Positions 42,310 to 51,088 of a DNA stretch of 64,000 nucleotides are shown piece by piece. The stretch comes from Chlamydiota bacterium (lineage in GTDB: Bacteria > Auribacterota > Tritonobacteria > UBA1439). Under the pieces are notes generated by a model that had not been told where the DNA came from, searched no databases, and saw only the letters and a list, made by a program, of their open reading frames with translations. The stretch lies in the NCBI GenBank assembly GCA_012729785.1, contig JAAYCL010000022.1, positions 22,567-86,566 on the forward strand, given 5' to 3'. The translations under genes were made by a program, and so were the position numbers. How positions within the stretch are numbered: the stretch's first letter is position 1; every line of letters starts with the position of its first letter.

Positions 42310-43414
42310 ATGCTGGACGAACTGACCGAGCGGCACCGGAGGCTCATCGAGGGGCTTCGGCAACTCGGAGACTATCTTTGACCTCGCCGGCAAAAGGGAG
42401 GAGATCGCGGCGCTCGAGGAGAGGATGGGGAGGCCCGGCTTCTGGAACGACCAGGCGGGCGCCCGGACCGTCACCGAGTCGCTGTCCCGGATCCGCGAGA
42501 CCGTCGAGGCCTGGGAGCGGCTCAAGGCCGAGCTCGAGGATCTCGGCGTCCTCTTCGAACTCGTCCGGGAGGAGGGGGACGACGCCTCCGCCTCCGGCCT
42601 CCTGAACGACCTCGACCGGGTCGAGGGGGAGTACCGGAAGCTCGAGCTCGAGTCGATCCTCGGCGACCCCCGCGACCGCGCGGGGGCGATCATGATGATC
42701 CACGCCGGGGCAGGCGGCACCGAGGCGTGCGACTGGGTGGCGATGCTGCTGCGGATGTATCGGCGCTGGGCGGAGAAGCGCGGCTACGCCTCCGAGGTCC
42801 TCGACATGGCCCCGGGGGACGAGGCGGGGTTCCGCAGCGTCACCCTGTCGGTCAAGGGGGAGCACGCCTACGGCTACCTCAAGGCGGAGCGGGGGGTGCA
42901 CCGCCTCGTCAGGATCTCGCCGTTCGACTCCGCCAAGCGCCGTCACACCTCGTTCGCCTCCGTGGATCTGGTGCCGGAGGTGGAGGGGGAACAGGAGGTG
43001 GAGATCAAAGACGAGGATCTCCGGATCGACACCTTCCGCGCGCACGGGGCCGGGGGGCAGCACGTCAACAAGACAGACTCCGCGGTCCGGATGACGCACC
43101 TGCCCACCGGGATCGTCGTCCAGTGCCAGAATGAACGCTCGCAGTACAAGAACCGGGTGACCGCGATGCGCGTCCTCACCGCCCGGGTCGCCGAGCATTA
43201 CCGCCGCATCAGGGAGGAGGAGCTCGCGAAGGAGCGGGGCGTGAAACAGGAGATCGCCTGGGGGAGCCAGATACGCTCGTACGTCTTCCAGCCGTACCAG
43301 ATGGTCAAGGATCACCGCACGAAGCACGAGGCGGGAAACGTCGAGGCGGTGATGGACGGGGAGATCCAGCCGTTCATCGAGGGTTTTCTGCGGAGCGGAG
43401 CGGTGCGGGGGTAG
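42310..43414 (+). CDS. prfB: Peptide chain release factor 2 (programmed +1 frameshift)
   Basis: Recognises UGA/UAA and releases the finished peptide. Encoded in two frames: 42310-42378 (23 codons ending TAT CTT), then TGA at 42379, with a +1 shift to GAC at 42380 and reading to 43414 (367 aa in total). After the shift come DLAGKREEIAALEERMGRPGFWND, the codon-recognition tripeptide SPF (RISPFDSAKRRHTSFAS) and the catalytic GGQ (HGAGGQHVNKTDSAVRMTH). A TATAAT (42283-42288) 21 bp before the ATG is a perfect -10 box, without a clear -35. Expression is self-regulated: low RF2 favours the shift at the in-frame UGA. Followed by the TIGR04073-like gene. Confidence 0.95.
42367..42382 (+). promoter_or_regulatory. 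RF2 programmed frameshift site
   Basis: GGAG (42367-42370), an internal Shine-Dalgarno-like element, is followed by TATCTTTGAC (42373-42382), the same 10 nt as in the classical E. coli site. CTT at 42376-42378 is the slippery codon and TGA at 42379-42381 the in-frame stop. Confidence 0.92.
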
Positions 43415-43458
43415 TCGCGACGCGCGCCCGGCGGCGTGGGGGACGAAGGAGGTGACGG

Positions 43459-43845
43459 ATGAGCAGGACGGCGTGGGGCGCCTCTGTCGCGCTGTGCGGG
43501 CTTCTCTGCGGGACGGCCTCGGCGGCGTACCTGGACGACATCGGCCGCAAAACGGACCGCGGTTTCTCCAACGCGCTCGGCTGCTGGCTCGAGGTGCCGT
43601 ACCGGATCCACAGGACGGCGGGGGAGAAGGGGATCGCGAGGGGAGGGGCGCAGGGGCTCGGCGAGGGGCTCCTCCTGCTCCCGTGCCGCCTTCTCTCGGG
43701 GCTCGTCGACATCGTCACCTTCCCCGTTCCGCTGCCGCGGGCGGGATGGAACGGCCTGATGCAGCCGGAGTACAACCCGTGGGTCGAGGCGCCGGATATC
43801 TCGCCCGCCGAGCTTCCCGGGGGCGACGCGGAACCGGCGCCGTGA
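43459..43845 (+). CDS. TIGR04073-like exosortase-system-associated protein
   Basis: 128 aa with a signal peptide (residues 1-22, WGASVALCGLLCGTASA). The mature part, LDDIGRKTDRGFSNALGCWLEVPYRIHR, then a Gly-rich GGAQGLGEGLLLLPCRLLSGLVDIVTFPVPLP and ending PEYNPWV, fits the small family TIGR04073 found in genomes with exosortase/PEP-CTERM sorting. The family's function is unknown; it is probably exported to the periplasm. Start ATG 43459 has GGAGGTGA 3 to 10 nt upstream. The assignment is from motif memory and moderately certain. Confidence 0.7.
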   Translation: MSRTAWGASVALCGLLCGTASAAYLDDIGRKTDRGFSNALGCWLEVPYRIHRTAGEKGIARGGAQGLGEGLLLLPCRLLSGLVDIVTFPVPLPRAGWNGLMQPEYNPWVEAPDISPAELPGGDAEPAP

Positions 43846-43936
43846 GGCGCCGAAGCGGGGGGTGAACAGGGCGCGCGGAGGCGGGATGCCCGCGCGCCCC
43901 CGCTTCACGGCGGCGGCGCGGGATGGGGGGACAGGG

Positions 43937-45541
43937 ATGGAAACCGGGGATCTGTACCGTCAGCGGGTCGAGAAGCTCCGGCTCCTCGTCGAGAAGGGGG
44001 CCGGCGTCTACCGGGAGGGGTTCCCCGGGCGCCTGCCGGTGGGCGAGGCGCTCGGCGGCTTTTCCGAGGGGCGGGAGGTCCGCCTCGCGGGCAGGATCGT
44101 CTCGATCCGGGGACACGGGAAGGCGATCTTCGCGGATCTGCGGGACGCCAGCGGCCGCATCCAGATCTACCTCAAGAAGGACGCCCTCCCGGGGGACGTC
44201 TTCGCCCTCGCGGGGCTACTGGACCTCGGCGACATCGTCGGCGTCTCCGGGGCCCTCTTCACCACCCGCACCGGCGAGAAGACGCTCGCAGTACGGGGGC
44301 TCTCCGTCCTCTCCAAGGCGCTCCGGGAGCCGCCGCTCGGCAAGGCCAAGGATGGGAAGCAGTGGCACGCGCTCGCCGACGTGGAGACGCGCTACCGGCA
44401 GCGGTATCTCGATCTGATGGCCAACGATGAGTCGCTGCGCGTCTTCCTGGCGCGAAGCCGGATCGTCCGCGGCATCCGCGCGTTCCTGGACCGGCGCGGC
44501 TTCCTCGAGGTGGAGACGCCGATGATGCAGCCGCTCCCGGGGGGCGCCGTCGCGAGGCCGTTCGTGACGCGGCATCGTGCCCTCGGCGCGGAGCTGTACC
44601 TCCGCGTGGCCCCCGAGCTGTACCTGAAGCGGCTGCTCGTGGGAGGGTTCGAGCGGATCTACGAGCTCAACCGCAACTTCCGCAACGAGGGGATCTCGAC
44701 CCGGCACAACCCCGAGTTCACGATGCTCGAACTCTACCAGGCGTACGCGGACTACCGGGAGATCATGGCGCTCGTGGAGGAGATGGTCGCCGCCCTCGCC
44801 GACGACCTGCTCGGCTCCCGCATCCTGCGCTACCGCGGCAGCGAGATCCGGCTCGACCCCCCGTGGCCGCGCCTCCCCCTCCTCGAGGCGGTGCGGGAGC
44901 GGACCGGCGAGGACCTCTCCCCCGAGAAGGGCGAGGACGCGGCGGTCGCCGCGGCGCAGCGGATGCGGCTCGTCATCGAGGGGCCGAAGACCTACGCCAA
45001 GATCGTGGACGAGGCGGTGAAGACCTTCGTGGTCCCGACGCTCTCCGCGCCGACGTTCCTGATCGACCACCCGGTCGCTCTCTCCCCGCTCGCCCGGAGA
45101 AAGGCGGACGCCCCCCTCCTCGTCGAACGGTTCCAGCCGTACATCGGCGGGCTCGAGCTGGGCAACGCCTTCTCCGAGCTGAACGACCCGCTGGACCAGC
45201 GGGAGCGTTTCGAGGCGCAGATCGCCGCGCGGGGGCGCGGGGACGAGGAGGCGCACCGGATGGACGAGGATTTCATCCGGGCGCTCGAGTACGGGATGCC
45301 CCCCGCGGGAGGGCTCGGCATCGGCGTGGACCGCCTGGTGATGCTCTTCACCGGGTGCGAGTCGATCCGGGACGTGATCCTGTTCCCCCAGCTCAAGCCG
45401 GAGGAGGGGAGACGCGAGGCGACGTCGGACGAGGGACGGGATGGCGATCTTTCGTCCGACGTCCCGCGTCCCGCCGCTCGCCCGCCGGCGCGCGAGGAGA
45501 ACCCCGGAAGGGGGGGGGCGGAAGCCGGGGGCGCGATGTGA
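43937..45541 (+). CDS. lysS: Lysyl-tRNA synthetase (class II)
   Basis: Charges tRNA-Lys. 534 aa. N-terminal OB-fold (EVRLAGRIVSIRGHGKAIFADLRDASGRIQIYLKKD, about 45-80), then class II motif 1 (FLEVETPMMQPLPGGAVARPF), motif 2 (YELNRNFRNEGISTRHNPEFTMLELYQAYADY) and motif 3 (GLGIGVDRLVMLFTG), with GLELGNAFSELNDP before it. The normal end is near FPQLKPE (about residue 490); here about 45 more residues follow, rich in Arg, Pro, Glu and Gly, over a perfect inverted repeat in the DNA, so the tail is probably not functional. Start 43937 is chosen since homologues begin near LYRQRVEKL; GGGGGACAGGG stands before it. Confidence 0.95.
   Translation: METGDLYRQRVEKLRLLVEKGAGVYREGFPGRLPVGEALGGFSEGREVRLAGRIVSIRGHGKAIFADLRDASGRIQIYLKKDALPGDVFALAGLLDLGDIVGVSGALFTTRTGEKTLAVRGLSVLSKALREPPLGKAKDGKQWHALADVETRYRQRYLDLMANDESLRVFLARSRIVRGIRAFLDRRGFLEVETPMMQPLPGGAVARPFVTRHRALGAELYLRVAPELYLKRLLVGGFERIYELNRNFRNEGISTRHNPEFTMLELYQAYADYREIMALVEEMVAALADDLLGSRILRYRGSEIRLDPPWPRLPLLEAVRERTGEDLSPEKGEDAAVAAAQRMRLVIEGPKTYAKIVDEAVKTFVVPTLSAPTFLIDHPVALSPLARRKADAPLLVERFQPYIGGLELGNAFSELNDPLDQRERFEAQIAARGRGDEEAHRMDEDFIRALEYGMPPAGGLGIGVDRLVMLFTGCESIRDVILFPQLKPEEGRREATSDEGRDGDLSSDVPRPAARPPAREENPGRGGAEAGGAM
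45421..45463. repeat. 12-bp perfect inverted repeat inside the lysS tail
   Basis: GACGTCGGACGA (45421-45432) and its reverse complement TCGTCCGACGTC (45452-45463) are separated by 19 bp. The bases after each arm (GGGACGGGA, CCCGCGTCCC) extend the symmetry with mismatches. It looks like a palindromic dispersed repeat that has entered the 3' end of lysS. Confidence 0.6.
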
Positions 45542-45543
45542 GG

Positions 45544-46776
45544 ATGCCGCTGGAGATGTTCATCAGCCTCCGCTACCTGAAGGCCAAGCGCAGGCACCGT
45601 TTCATCTCGTTCATCTCGTTCATCTCGATCGCGGGGGTCGCCCTCGGGGTGATGGCGCTCATCGTGGTTTTGGCGGTGATGAGCGGCTTCGAGCGGGAGA
45701 TGAAGGAGAAGGTGATCGGGGTCTACGCCGAACTGCACATCCACACCCGCGCCCTGATGTACGACTGGCCCGGCGTGGTCGCGAAGGCCGAGGCCGTGCC
45801 GGGCGTCGTGGCGGCGAGCCCCTTCATCCTCAATCCGCTGATGCTCCGGACGCCGCAGCGCCAGGCGCGCGGCGTGATGGTGCGGGGGATCGACCCGGAG
45901 GGGGAGCGGCGGGCCACCTCCCTCGCGAAGTTCCTGAAACAGGGCGACCTCCTCGCCTCCGGTCCCGGCATCCTCGTCGGGAAGGCGCTGGCGAGGGAGC
46001 TGGGCCTCGTGGTCGGGGACGAGGTGAAGCTCATCTCCCCGGTCGAGGTCGACACGCCCGCGGGGCCGGTACCGATCGTGCTCGACCGGGTGATCGCCGG
46101 CATCTTCAACGCCGGGATGAGCGACTACGACAGCAACCTCATCTACGCGGATCTCGCGACCGCCCAGAAGCTCTACCGGTTCGGCGACGGCGTCCACGGC
46201 GTGAGCGTCAAGATCCGCGACCTGTACGACACGGACCGGATCCAGGGCGAGCTGCGGAAGGCGTTCCCCTTCCCGTGCATCGTCAAGAGCTGGATGGAGC
46301 AGAACCCGACGCTCTTCGCCGCGGTCAATATGGAGAAGAAGGTGATGTTCATCATCGTGACCCTGATCGTCCTGGTCGCGGCGCTGAATATCGCCAGCAC
46401 CCTGATCATGGTGGTGATGGAGAAGACGAAGGATATCGGCATCCTCAAGGCGATCGGCGTCAGGCCGCTGAGCATCATGGCCGTCTTCACCGTGGAGGGG
46501 GCGATCATCGGGGCGATCGGCGCCCTCATCGGCACGGCCGCGGGCCTCCTCTTCCTCGAGCATATCAACTCGATCGCGACGGCGATCGACTGGCTCACCG
46601 GCTTCAACCCGTTCCCGAGCGACATCTACTACTTCGACCAGATCCCGGTGGAGTTCTCGTGGGCGCGCATCTGCTGGACCGGCTTCATCGCCCTGGCGTT
46701 GAGCACGATCGGGGCGCTGTACCCGGCCTGGAAGGCGTCGCGGCTCGACCCGGTGGAGGCGCTTCGCTATGAGTGA
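45544..46776 (+). CDS. Lipoprotein-releasing ABC transporter permease (LolC/LolE family)
   Basis: 410-aa inner-membrane protein. It opens with the LolC/E motif MPLEMFISLRYLKAKRRHRFISFISFISIAGVALGVMALIVVLAVMSGFE (cytoplasmic elbow and first helix, residues 18-45), has a large periplasmic MacB-type domain (about 46-270) and three C-terminal helices (270-300, 318-345, 375-400), ending YPAWKASRLDPVEALRYE. It pulls mature lipoproteins out of the inner membrane for transfer to LolA. Only one permease gene is present, so it probably works as a homodimer (LolF-like). A GTG at 45538 would overlap the lysS stop. Overlaps lolD by 8 bp. Confidence 0.93.
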   Translation: MPLEMFISLRYLKAKRRHRFISFISFISIAGVALGVMALIVVLAVMSGFEREMKEKVIGVYAELHIHTRALMYDWPGVVAKAEAVPGVVAASPFILNPLMLRTPQRQARGVMVRGIDPEGERRATSLAKFLKQGDLLASGPGILVGKALARELGLVVGDEVKLISPVEVDTPAGPVPIVLDRVIAGIFNAGMSDYDSNLIYADLATAQKLYRFGDGVHGVSVKIRDLYDTDRIQGELRKAFPFPCIVKSWMEQNPTLFAAVNMEKKVMFIIVTLIVLVAALNIASTLIMVVMEKTKDIGILKAIGVRPLSIMAVFTVEGAIIGAIGALIGTAAGLLFLEHINSIATAIDWLTGFNPFPSDIYYFDQIPVEFSWARICWTGFIALALSTIGALYPAWKASRLDPVEALRYE

Positions 46777-47476
46777 GGCGAACGCTCCGTTCTTCGAGGC
46801 GCGCGGCCTCCGCAAGACCTACCTGAACGGGGCCGACCGGATCGAGATCCTCCGCGGCGTCGGCCTCTCGGTTTTCCCGGGGGAGATGCTGTCGATCGTG
46901 GGGCCCTCCGGTTCGGGGAAGAGCACGCTCCTGCACCTGCTGGGGGCGCTCGACCGCCCGGACTCCGGGGAGGTGCGCCTCGACGGGCGCGACCTGTTCA
47001 AACTCTCCGAGAACGCCCGCGCGAGGGTCCGCAACGAAAGCATCGGGTTCGTCTTCCAGTTCTACCACCTCCTGCCGGAGTTCACGGCGCTGGAGAACGT
47101 GCTGATGCCGGCGCTCGTCTACCGCGCCCGGGGGGCGGGGGGCGGCGGGGCGGCGCGCGCGCGCGCCGCCGCCCTGCTGGAATCGGTCGGCCTCGGGGAC
47201 CGCCTCGTCCACAAGCCGTCCCAGCTCTCCGGGGGGGAGCAGCAGCGGGTGGCGATCGCCCGGGCGTTGATGAACCGGCCGCGCCTCGTGCTCGCCGACG
47301 AACCCAGCGGCAACCTCGACAGCCGCACCAGCGCGGAGCTGCACGCCCTGCTCGCCGACCTGAACCGCCGCGAGGGGCAGGCGTTCGTCATCGTGACGCA
47401 CGACGACGAGCTCTCCCGCCGCGCGCATCGACGCCTGCGGATGCGCGACGGCGTGGTGGTTTCGGCGGATCGGTAG
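46769..47476 (+). CDS. lolD: Lipoprotein-releasing ABC transporter ATPase LolD
   Basis: 235-aa ABC ATPase powering the permease upstream. Walker A GPSGSGKST (45-53), Q-loop FVFQFYHLLPEFTALENV, signature LSGGEQQRVAIARAL (about 153), Walker B RLVLADEPSGNLDS and the H-switch FVIVTHDDELS. The FQFYHLLPEFTALENVLMP stretch is typical of LolD/MacB. Overlap of the ATG with the permease end suggests coupled translation. The poly-Gly/Arg part (RGAGGGGAARARAA) before the signature is slightly longer than usual. Confidence 0.94.
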   Translation: MSEANAPFFEARGLRKTYLNGADRIEILRGVGLSVFPGEMLSIVGPSGSGKSTLLHLLGALDRPDSGEVRLDGRDLFKLSENARARVRNESIGFVFQFYHLLPEFTALENVLMPALVYRARGAGGGGAARARAAALLESVGLGDRLVHKPSQLSGGEQQRVAIARALMNRPRLVLADEPSGNLDSRTSAELHALLADLNRREGQAFVIVTHDDELSRRAHRRLRMRDGVVVSADR

Positions 47477-47500
47477 CGGAATCCGCCGCGGACAACCCGA

Positions 47501-47530
47501 TTGACACCGGCGGGGGTTTTCGGCTATCGT
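47501..47530 (+). promoter_or_regulatory. sigma-70-type promoter for ilvE
   Basis: TTGACA (47501-47506), 18-nt spacer, TATCGT (47525-47530), 44 nt before the ATG at 47575. The -35 box is perfect. Confidence 0.65.
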
Positions 47531-47574
47531 ATCACCGCGTCACGCGCACCGATCCGTTCCACCGGAGACAACCG

Positions 47575-48441
47575 ATGAAGATCTACATCAACGGCTCGTT
47601 CCACTCCAAGGCCGACGCGAAGATCTCCGTCTACGATCACGGGTTCCTCTACGGCGACGGCGTCTTCGAGGGGATCCGCGCCTACGGGGGGAGGGTATTC
47701 CGCCTGAAGGAGCACGTGGACCGGCTCTTCAAGAGTGCGCACACGATCATGCTCTCGATCCCGATGAGCCGCGAGGCGATGGCCGAGGCGGTCGTCGCCA
47801 CGGTCAGGGAGAACGGCCTCAAGGACGCGTACATCCGCCTCATCATCACGCGCGGGATCGGCCGGCTGGGGCTGAACCCGTTCACCTGCGGCACCCCGCA
47901 GGTCATCATTATCGCCGACAAGATCGTCCTGTACCCGAAGGCGTTCTACCAGAAGGGGCTGGGCGTCGTCACGGTCCCCACCCAGCGCAACCTCGGCGAG
48001 GCGGTCAACCCCAGGATCAAGTCGCTGAACTACCTGAACAACATCATGGCCAAGATCGAGGCGATCAACGCGGGCGTCTACGAGGCGATCATGCTGAACA
48101 GCCACGGCTTCATCTCGGAGTGCACCGGCGACAACATCTTCATCGTCAGCGACGGGCGCCTCCTCACCCCCGCGCTCTACATGGGGGTCCTCGAGGGGAT
48201 CACCCGCGACGAGGTCATGGCCCTCGCCGCGCGGGACGGGATCGAGGTCAGGGAGACGACCCTCACCCGGCACGACGTCTTCAACGCCGACGAGTGCTTC
48301 CTGACCGGCACCGCCGCGGAGATCATCCCGGTCGTCAAGGTCGACGGCCGCCTGATCGGCGACGGGAAACCCGGTCCCGTGACGCGCCGCCTGATGGAGG
48401 ATTTCCGCGAGCTGGTCCGCAGGGAAGGCGTCCCGGTCTGA
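47575..48441 (+). CDS. ilvE: Branched-chain amino-acid aminotransferase
   Basis: Class IV PLP aminotransferase, 288 aa, interconverting branched-chain amino acids and their 2-oxoacids with glutamate. It starts MKIYINGSFHSKADAKISVYDHGFLYGDGVFEGIRAYGGRVF, the family N-terminus; the PLP lysine lies in RIKSLNYLNNIMAKIEA, and GFISECTGDNIFIV, YMGVLEGITRDEVM and FLTGTAAEIIPVVKVDGR complete the signature. D-amino-acid aminotransferase and aminodeoxychorismate lyase share the fold, but the length and GIRAY/NNIMAK pattern match IlvE. Ribosome site weak (CGGAGACAACCG). It stands alone behind its own promoter. Confidence 0.92.
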   Translation: MKIYINGSFHSKADAKISVYDHGFLYGDGVFEGIRAYGGRVFRLKEHVDRLFKSAHTIMLSIPMSREAMAEAVVATVRENGLKDAYIRLIITRGIGRLGLNPFTCGTPQVIIIADKIVLYPKAFYQKGLGVVTVPTQRNLGEAVNPRIKSLNYLNNIMAKIEAINAGVYEAIMLNSHGFISECTGDNIFIVSDGRLLTPALYMGVLEGITRDEVMALAARDGIEVRETTLTRHDVFNADECFLTGTAAEIIPVVKVDGRLIGDGKPGPVTRRLMEDFRELVRREGVPV

Positions 48442-48662
48442 GGCCGGGCGCCCCGCGCCGGCGCGGGCGGGCGGACGCAAGCCGGGGACGATCCTCCGCC
48501 TCCCGTCCGGGGCGCTCCGCGGCCCATCTTCCGTCCGGCGTGCCGCTCCTCCCTCCCTCGGCGTCCCTATCCCCGGCGGATGATGCCAACCGAACGGCGG
48601 TGTGGTATCATCTTCGGTGTCTCTCCGCGCGGGTCTGCGCGGGCGTCGGCCGGAAACCCCCT

Positions 48663-49592
48663 ATGCGCATCGCGGAACTGCTCACGAGAAGCGCCCCGTT
48701 CGTCTCGCTCGAATTCTTCCCCCCGCGCGACCGGGAGCGCTGGCCGGCGTTCTTCGCCGCGGTGGAACGCCTCCGCGCGGTGGACCCGCTCTTTGTCTCC
48801 GTCACGTACGGCGCGCTGGGGAGCACGCGCGGCAACACGATGGAGATCGTCTCGCGCCTGCGGAACGACTGCGGGCTCGAAACGATGGCCCATCTCACCT
48901 GCATCGGCGCCTCCGCCGCGTCCGTGGAGGGGTTCCTCGACGCCCTTGTCGACGCGGGCGTGGACAACGTGCTCGCCCTGCGCGGCGACCCGCCCGCGGA
49001 CCCGTCCGCCGCCCGGGACCTCCCCGAGGGCGGCCCGGCGTGCCTCCCCGGCGGAAACGGCGCGTTCCGCTGCGCGGCCGACCTCGTCTCCCTCATCCGG
49101 TCCCGGCACCCCTCGCTCGGCATCGGCGTCGCCGCCTACCCGGAGGGGCACCCCGAGGCGCCGAGCGCGGAGGAGGATCTGCGTTTCCTGAAGCGCAAGC
49201 TCGACCTCGGCGCGGACTTCGCCATCACGCAGCTCTTCTTCGACAACGCCGTCTATTTCGACTTCGTGCGCAGGGCCCGGGAGGCGGGAATCGCCAAGCC
49301 CCTGATACCCGGGATCCTCCCGGTCCTCTCCATGTCGACCATCGACCGGCTCGTCTCCAAGTGCGGGGCGCGCCTCCCGGACGACTACCTCGCCCGCCTC
49401 CGCGATGCGGACCGGCGCGGCGGTCCGCCCGCGGTCGCCGTGGAGGGGATCGCCCATGCGAAGGCCCAGGCGCGCGGGCTCATCGAGAACGGCGCGCCGG
49501 GGATCCACCTCTACACGCTGAACAGGGCCGAGGCATGCCTGGAGATCGTGCGGGGCCTGCCGCCGGCGCATACCAGGGGAGGAAGACGATGA
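48663..49592 (+). CDS. metF: 5,10-methylenetetrahydrofolate reductase
   Basis: FAD-dependent TIM-barrel enzyme making 5-methyl-THF for methionine synthesis. 309 aa. Motifs: VSLEFFPPRDRERWPAFF, FVSVTYGALGSTRGNTMEIVSRL, AHLTCIGASAASVEGFLD, NVLALRGDPPADPS, GVAAYPEGHPEAPS, GADFAITQLFFDNAVYFDFV, PLIPGILPVLSMSTI and the C-terminal IHLYTLNRAEACLEI. TATCAT at 48606-48611 may be its -10 box. The stop overlaps the next gene by ATGA, so the flavoprotein that follows is co-translated. Confidence 0.94.
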   Translation: MRIAELLTRSAPFVSLEFFPPRDRERWPAFFAAVERLRAVDPLFVSVTYGALGSTRGNTMEIVSRLRNDCGLETMAHLTCIGASAASVEGFLDALVDAGVDNVLALRGDPPADPSAARDLPEGGPACLPGGNGAFRCAADLVSLIRSRHPSLGIGVAAYPEGHPEAPSAEEDLRFLKRKLDLGADFAITQLFFDNAVYFDFVRRAREAGIAKPLIPGILPVLSMSTIDRLVSKCGARLPDDYLARLRDADRRGGPPAVAVEGIAHAKAQARGLIENGAPGIHLYTLNRAEACLEIVRGLPPAHTRGGRR

Positions 49593-50179
49593 GCCGGAAG
49601 AAGATCGTGATCCTGTGCGGGAGCCCGCGCCGGGCGGGAAACACGCGCACGCTTGCGGAGTGGGCGGCCGAGGGCGCGCGGAAGGCGGGCGTCGACGTCG
49701 AACTGATCGACCTCACGGGGCTGCGCTACGCCGCCTGCGGCTGCACCTCCTGCTACGGCTGCCAGAGGATTGCGGAGTACCGGTGCGTCCTGAACGACGA
49801 GGCCTCGGAACTCCTCGCCCGCCTGCCGGCCGCCGATGCCCTCGTCATCGCCACGCCGATCTACTTCTTCGGCCCCTCGGCGCAGACGAAGGTCTTTCTG
49901 GACCGCTGCTTCTCGCTCGCCAAGTTCGACGAGGAGGGGAATGCGACCTCCGCGCTCAAGGGGAAAACGATCGCCCTGATCGCCTCGGCGGGCGGCGAGA
50001 TACACGAGGGCCTCAAGATCGTCGAGGACACCTTCCGGATCTTCGCCGAGTTCGTCGGGGGACCGTACGCCTCGTTCCTGGCCCCCCGGGCGCCGATGGA
50101 GGAAGGCGCGCTCGCGCGCGACGCCATACTCAAGGAAAAGGCGACCGCCTTCGGCGCAACGCTCGCCTCGTCCCTCTGA
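49589..50179 (+). CDS. Flavodoxin-like NAD(P)H-dependent oxidoreductase
   Basis: 196-aa member of the NADPH-dependent FMN reductase/iron-sulfur flavoprotein family. FMN-phosphate loop ILCGSPRRAGNTRTLAEW (residues 8-25), a cysteine-rich loop CGCTSCYGCQ (about 51-60) that is typical of the subgroup carrying redox cysteines or a cluster, ADALVIATPIYFFGPSAQTKVFLDRCF, and ALIASAGGEIHEG. It could pass electrons to metF or to the radical SAM enzyme 6 bp downstream, but this is inference from position. Confidence 0.88.
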   Translation: MSRKKIVILCGSPRRAGNTRTLAEWAAEGARKAGVDVELIDLTGLRYAACGCTSCYGCQRIAEYRCVLNDEASELLARLPAADALVIATPIYFFGPSAQTKVFLDRCFSLAKFDEEGNATSALKGKTIALIASAGGEIHEGLKIVEDTFRIFAEFVGGPYASFLAPRAPMEEGALARDAILKEKATAFGATLASSL

Positions 50180-50185
50180 GGCGCG

Positions 50186-51088
50186 ATGCGCACCGCCTTT
50201 CTTGTCGCCACGCGCCGCTGCACGCGGGACTGCCCGTTCTGCTTCTACGCCACCGGCTACCTCCGCCACCCCTCGGTCGAGCTGGAGACGCCCCGGATCA
50301 TCGAGGCCGTCGGCAGGGCCGCCGAGCTCGGCGCGACGAAGCTCATCGTCAGCGGCGGCGAGCCGCTCCTCCGCCCGGACCTGGGGCAGATCCTCGAGAA
50401 GGCGGGCGCCTGCGGCATGACGCGGCTCCTCCTGACGAACGGCGACCCGCTCGACGAGCGGACCGTCCGGCGCGTCGCGCAGGCGGGCCTCGAGGCCGTC
50501 TCCCTCTCGGTGAACGACACCGCCACGCTCCCGCGGCGCGCGGCGGCGGTCGCTCTCCTCGCGCGGGAGGCGGCGGTCCCGGTCACCGCGATCATCGCGT
50601 TCCACCGGCGAAACGCGAACGAGATCCCGGCGATCCTCGACTGGGCCGCGCGCAGCGGCGTCGCCGCGCTGCTCCAGCCGGCGTTTATCCCCCCCGGATC
50701 GGCGGGGGAGCGGTCCCTCTCCCCGCGCCGCCTCTCCCCGGACGAGTGGGCCGTCGTGGAACCCGCCGTGAGGCGCTGGGCTTCGGCCTCGGGCGCGGAG
50801 CCGTACGCCCGCCTCGTGCTCGGCCTCTACGGCCGCGGGGAACCGCTGAAACCCCGCCGCTGCGCCATGGGATCCGGCGCGTTCGTCATCGACTGCGACG
50901 GCTCCGTCTACCCGTGTTTCCACCGGCGGGATCTCGCGGCGGGGGGGATCCTTTCGAGCGACGCGGCGGAGCTCGAAACGCGGCTGGCCGCGGCGGCGGA
51001 GGCGGTGGCAGAGGCCCCCTGTTTCGGGGAGCGGTGCGTGTCGCTCTTCGCCGGCGTCGAGGGAATTGACCTCGCCCCCGCAAGGTAG
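50186..51088 (+). CDS. Radical SAM protein
   Basis: 300 aa. The cluster motif is Cys12-x3-Cys16-x2-Cys19 (RRCTRDCPFCFY), then IVSGGEPLLRPDL, LLLTNGDPLDE and VSLSVNDTATLPRRAAAV, which place it in the MoaA/PqqE-like class. The C-terminal part has cysteines at CAMGSGAFVIDCDGSVYPCFHRRDL and CFGERC, a SPASM-like arrangement that could bind an auxiliary Fe-S cluster. Substrate unknown; no precursor peptide is visible nearby. The flavoprotein upstream may be its electron donor. Confidence 0.88.
   Translation: MRTAFLVATRRCTRDCPFCFYATGYLRHPSVELETPRIIEAVGRAAELGATKLIVSGGEPLLRPDLGQILEKAGACGMTRLLLTNGDPLDERTVRRVAQAGLEAVSLSVNDTATLPRRAAAVALLAREAAVPVTAIIAFHRRNANEIPAILDWAARSGVAALLQPAFIPPGSAGERSLSPRRLSPDEWAVVEPAVRRWASASGAEPYARLVLGLYGRGEPLKPRRCAMGSGAFVIDCDGSVYPCFHRRDLAAGGILSSDAAELETRLAAAAEAVAEAPCFGERCVSLFAGVEGIDLAPAR

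Noticed and set aside
42425-43414. prfB starting at the internal ATG 42425
   Set aside because: RF2 homology extends upstream through the TATCTTTGAC frameshift site to the ATG at 42310.
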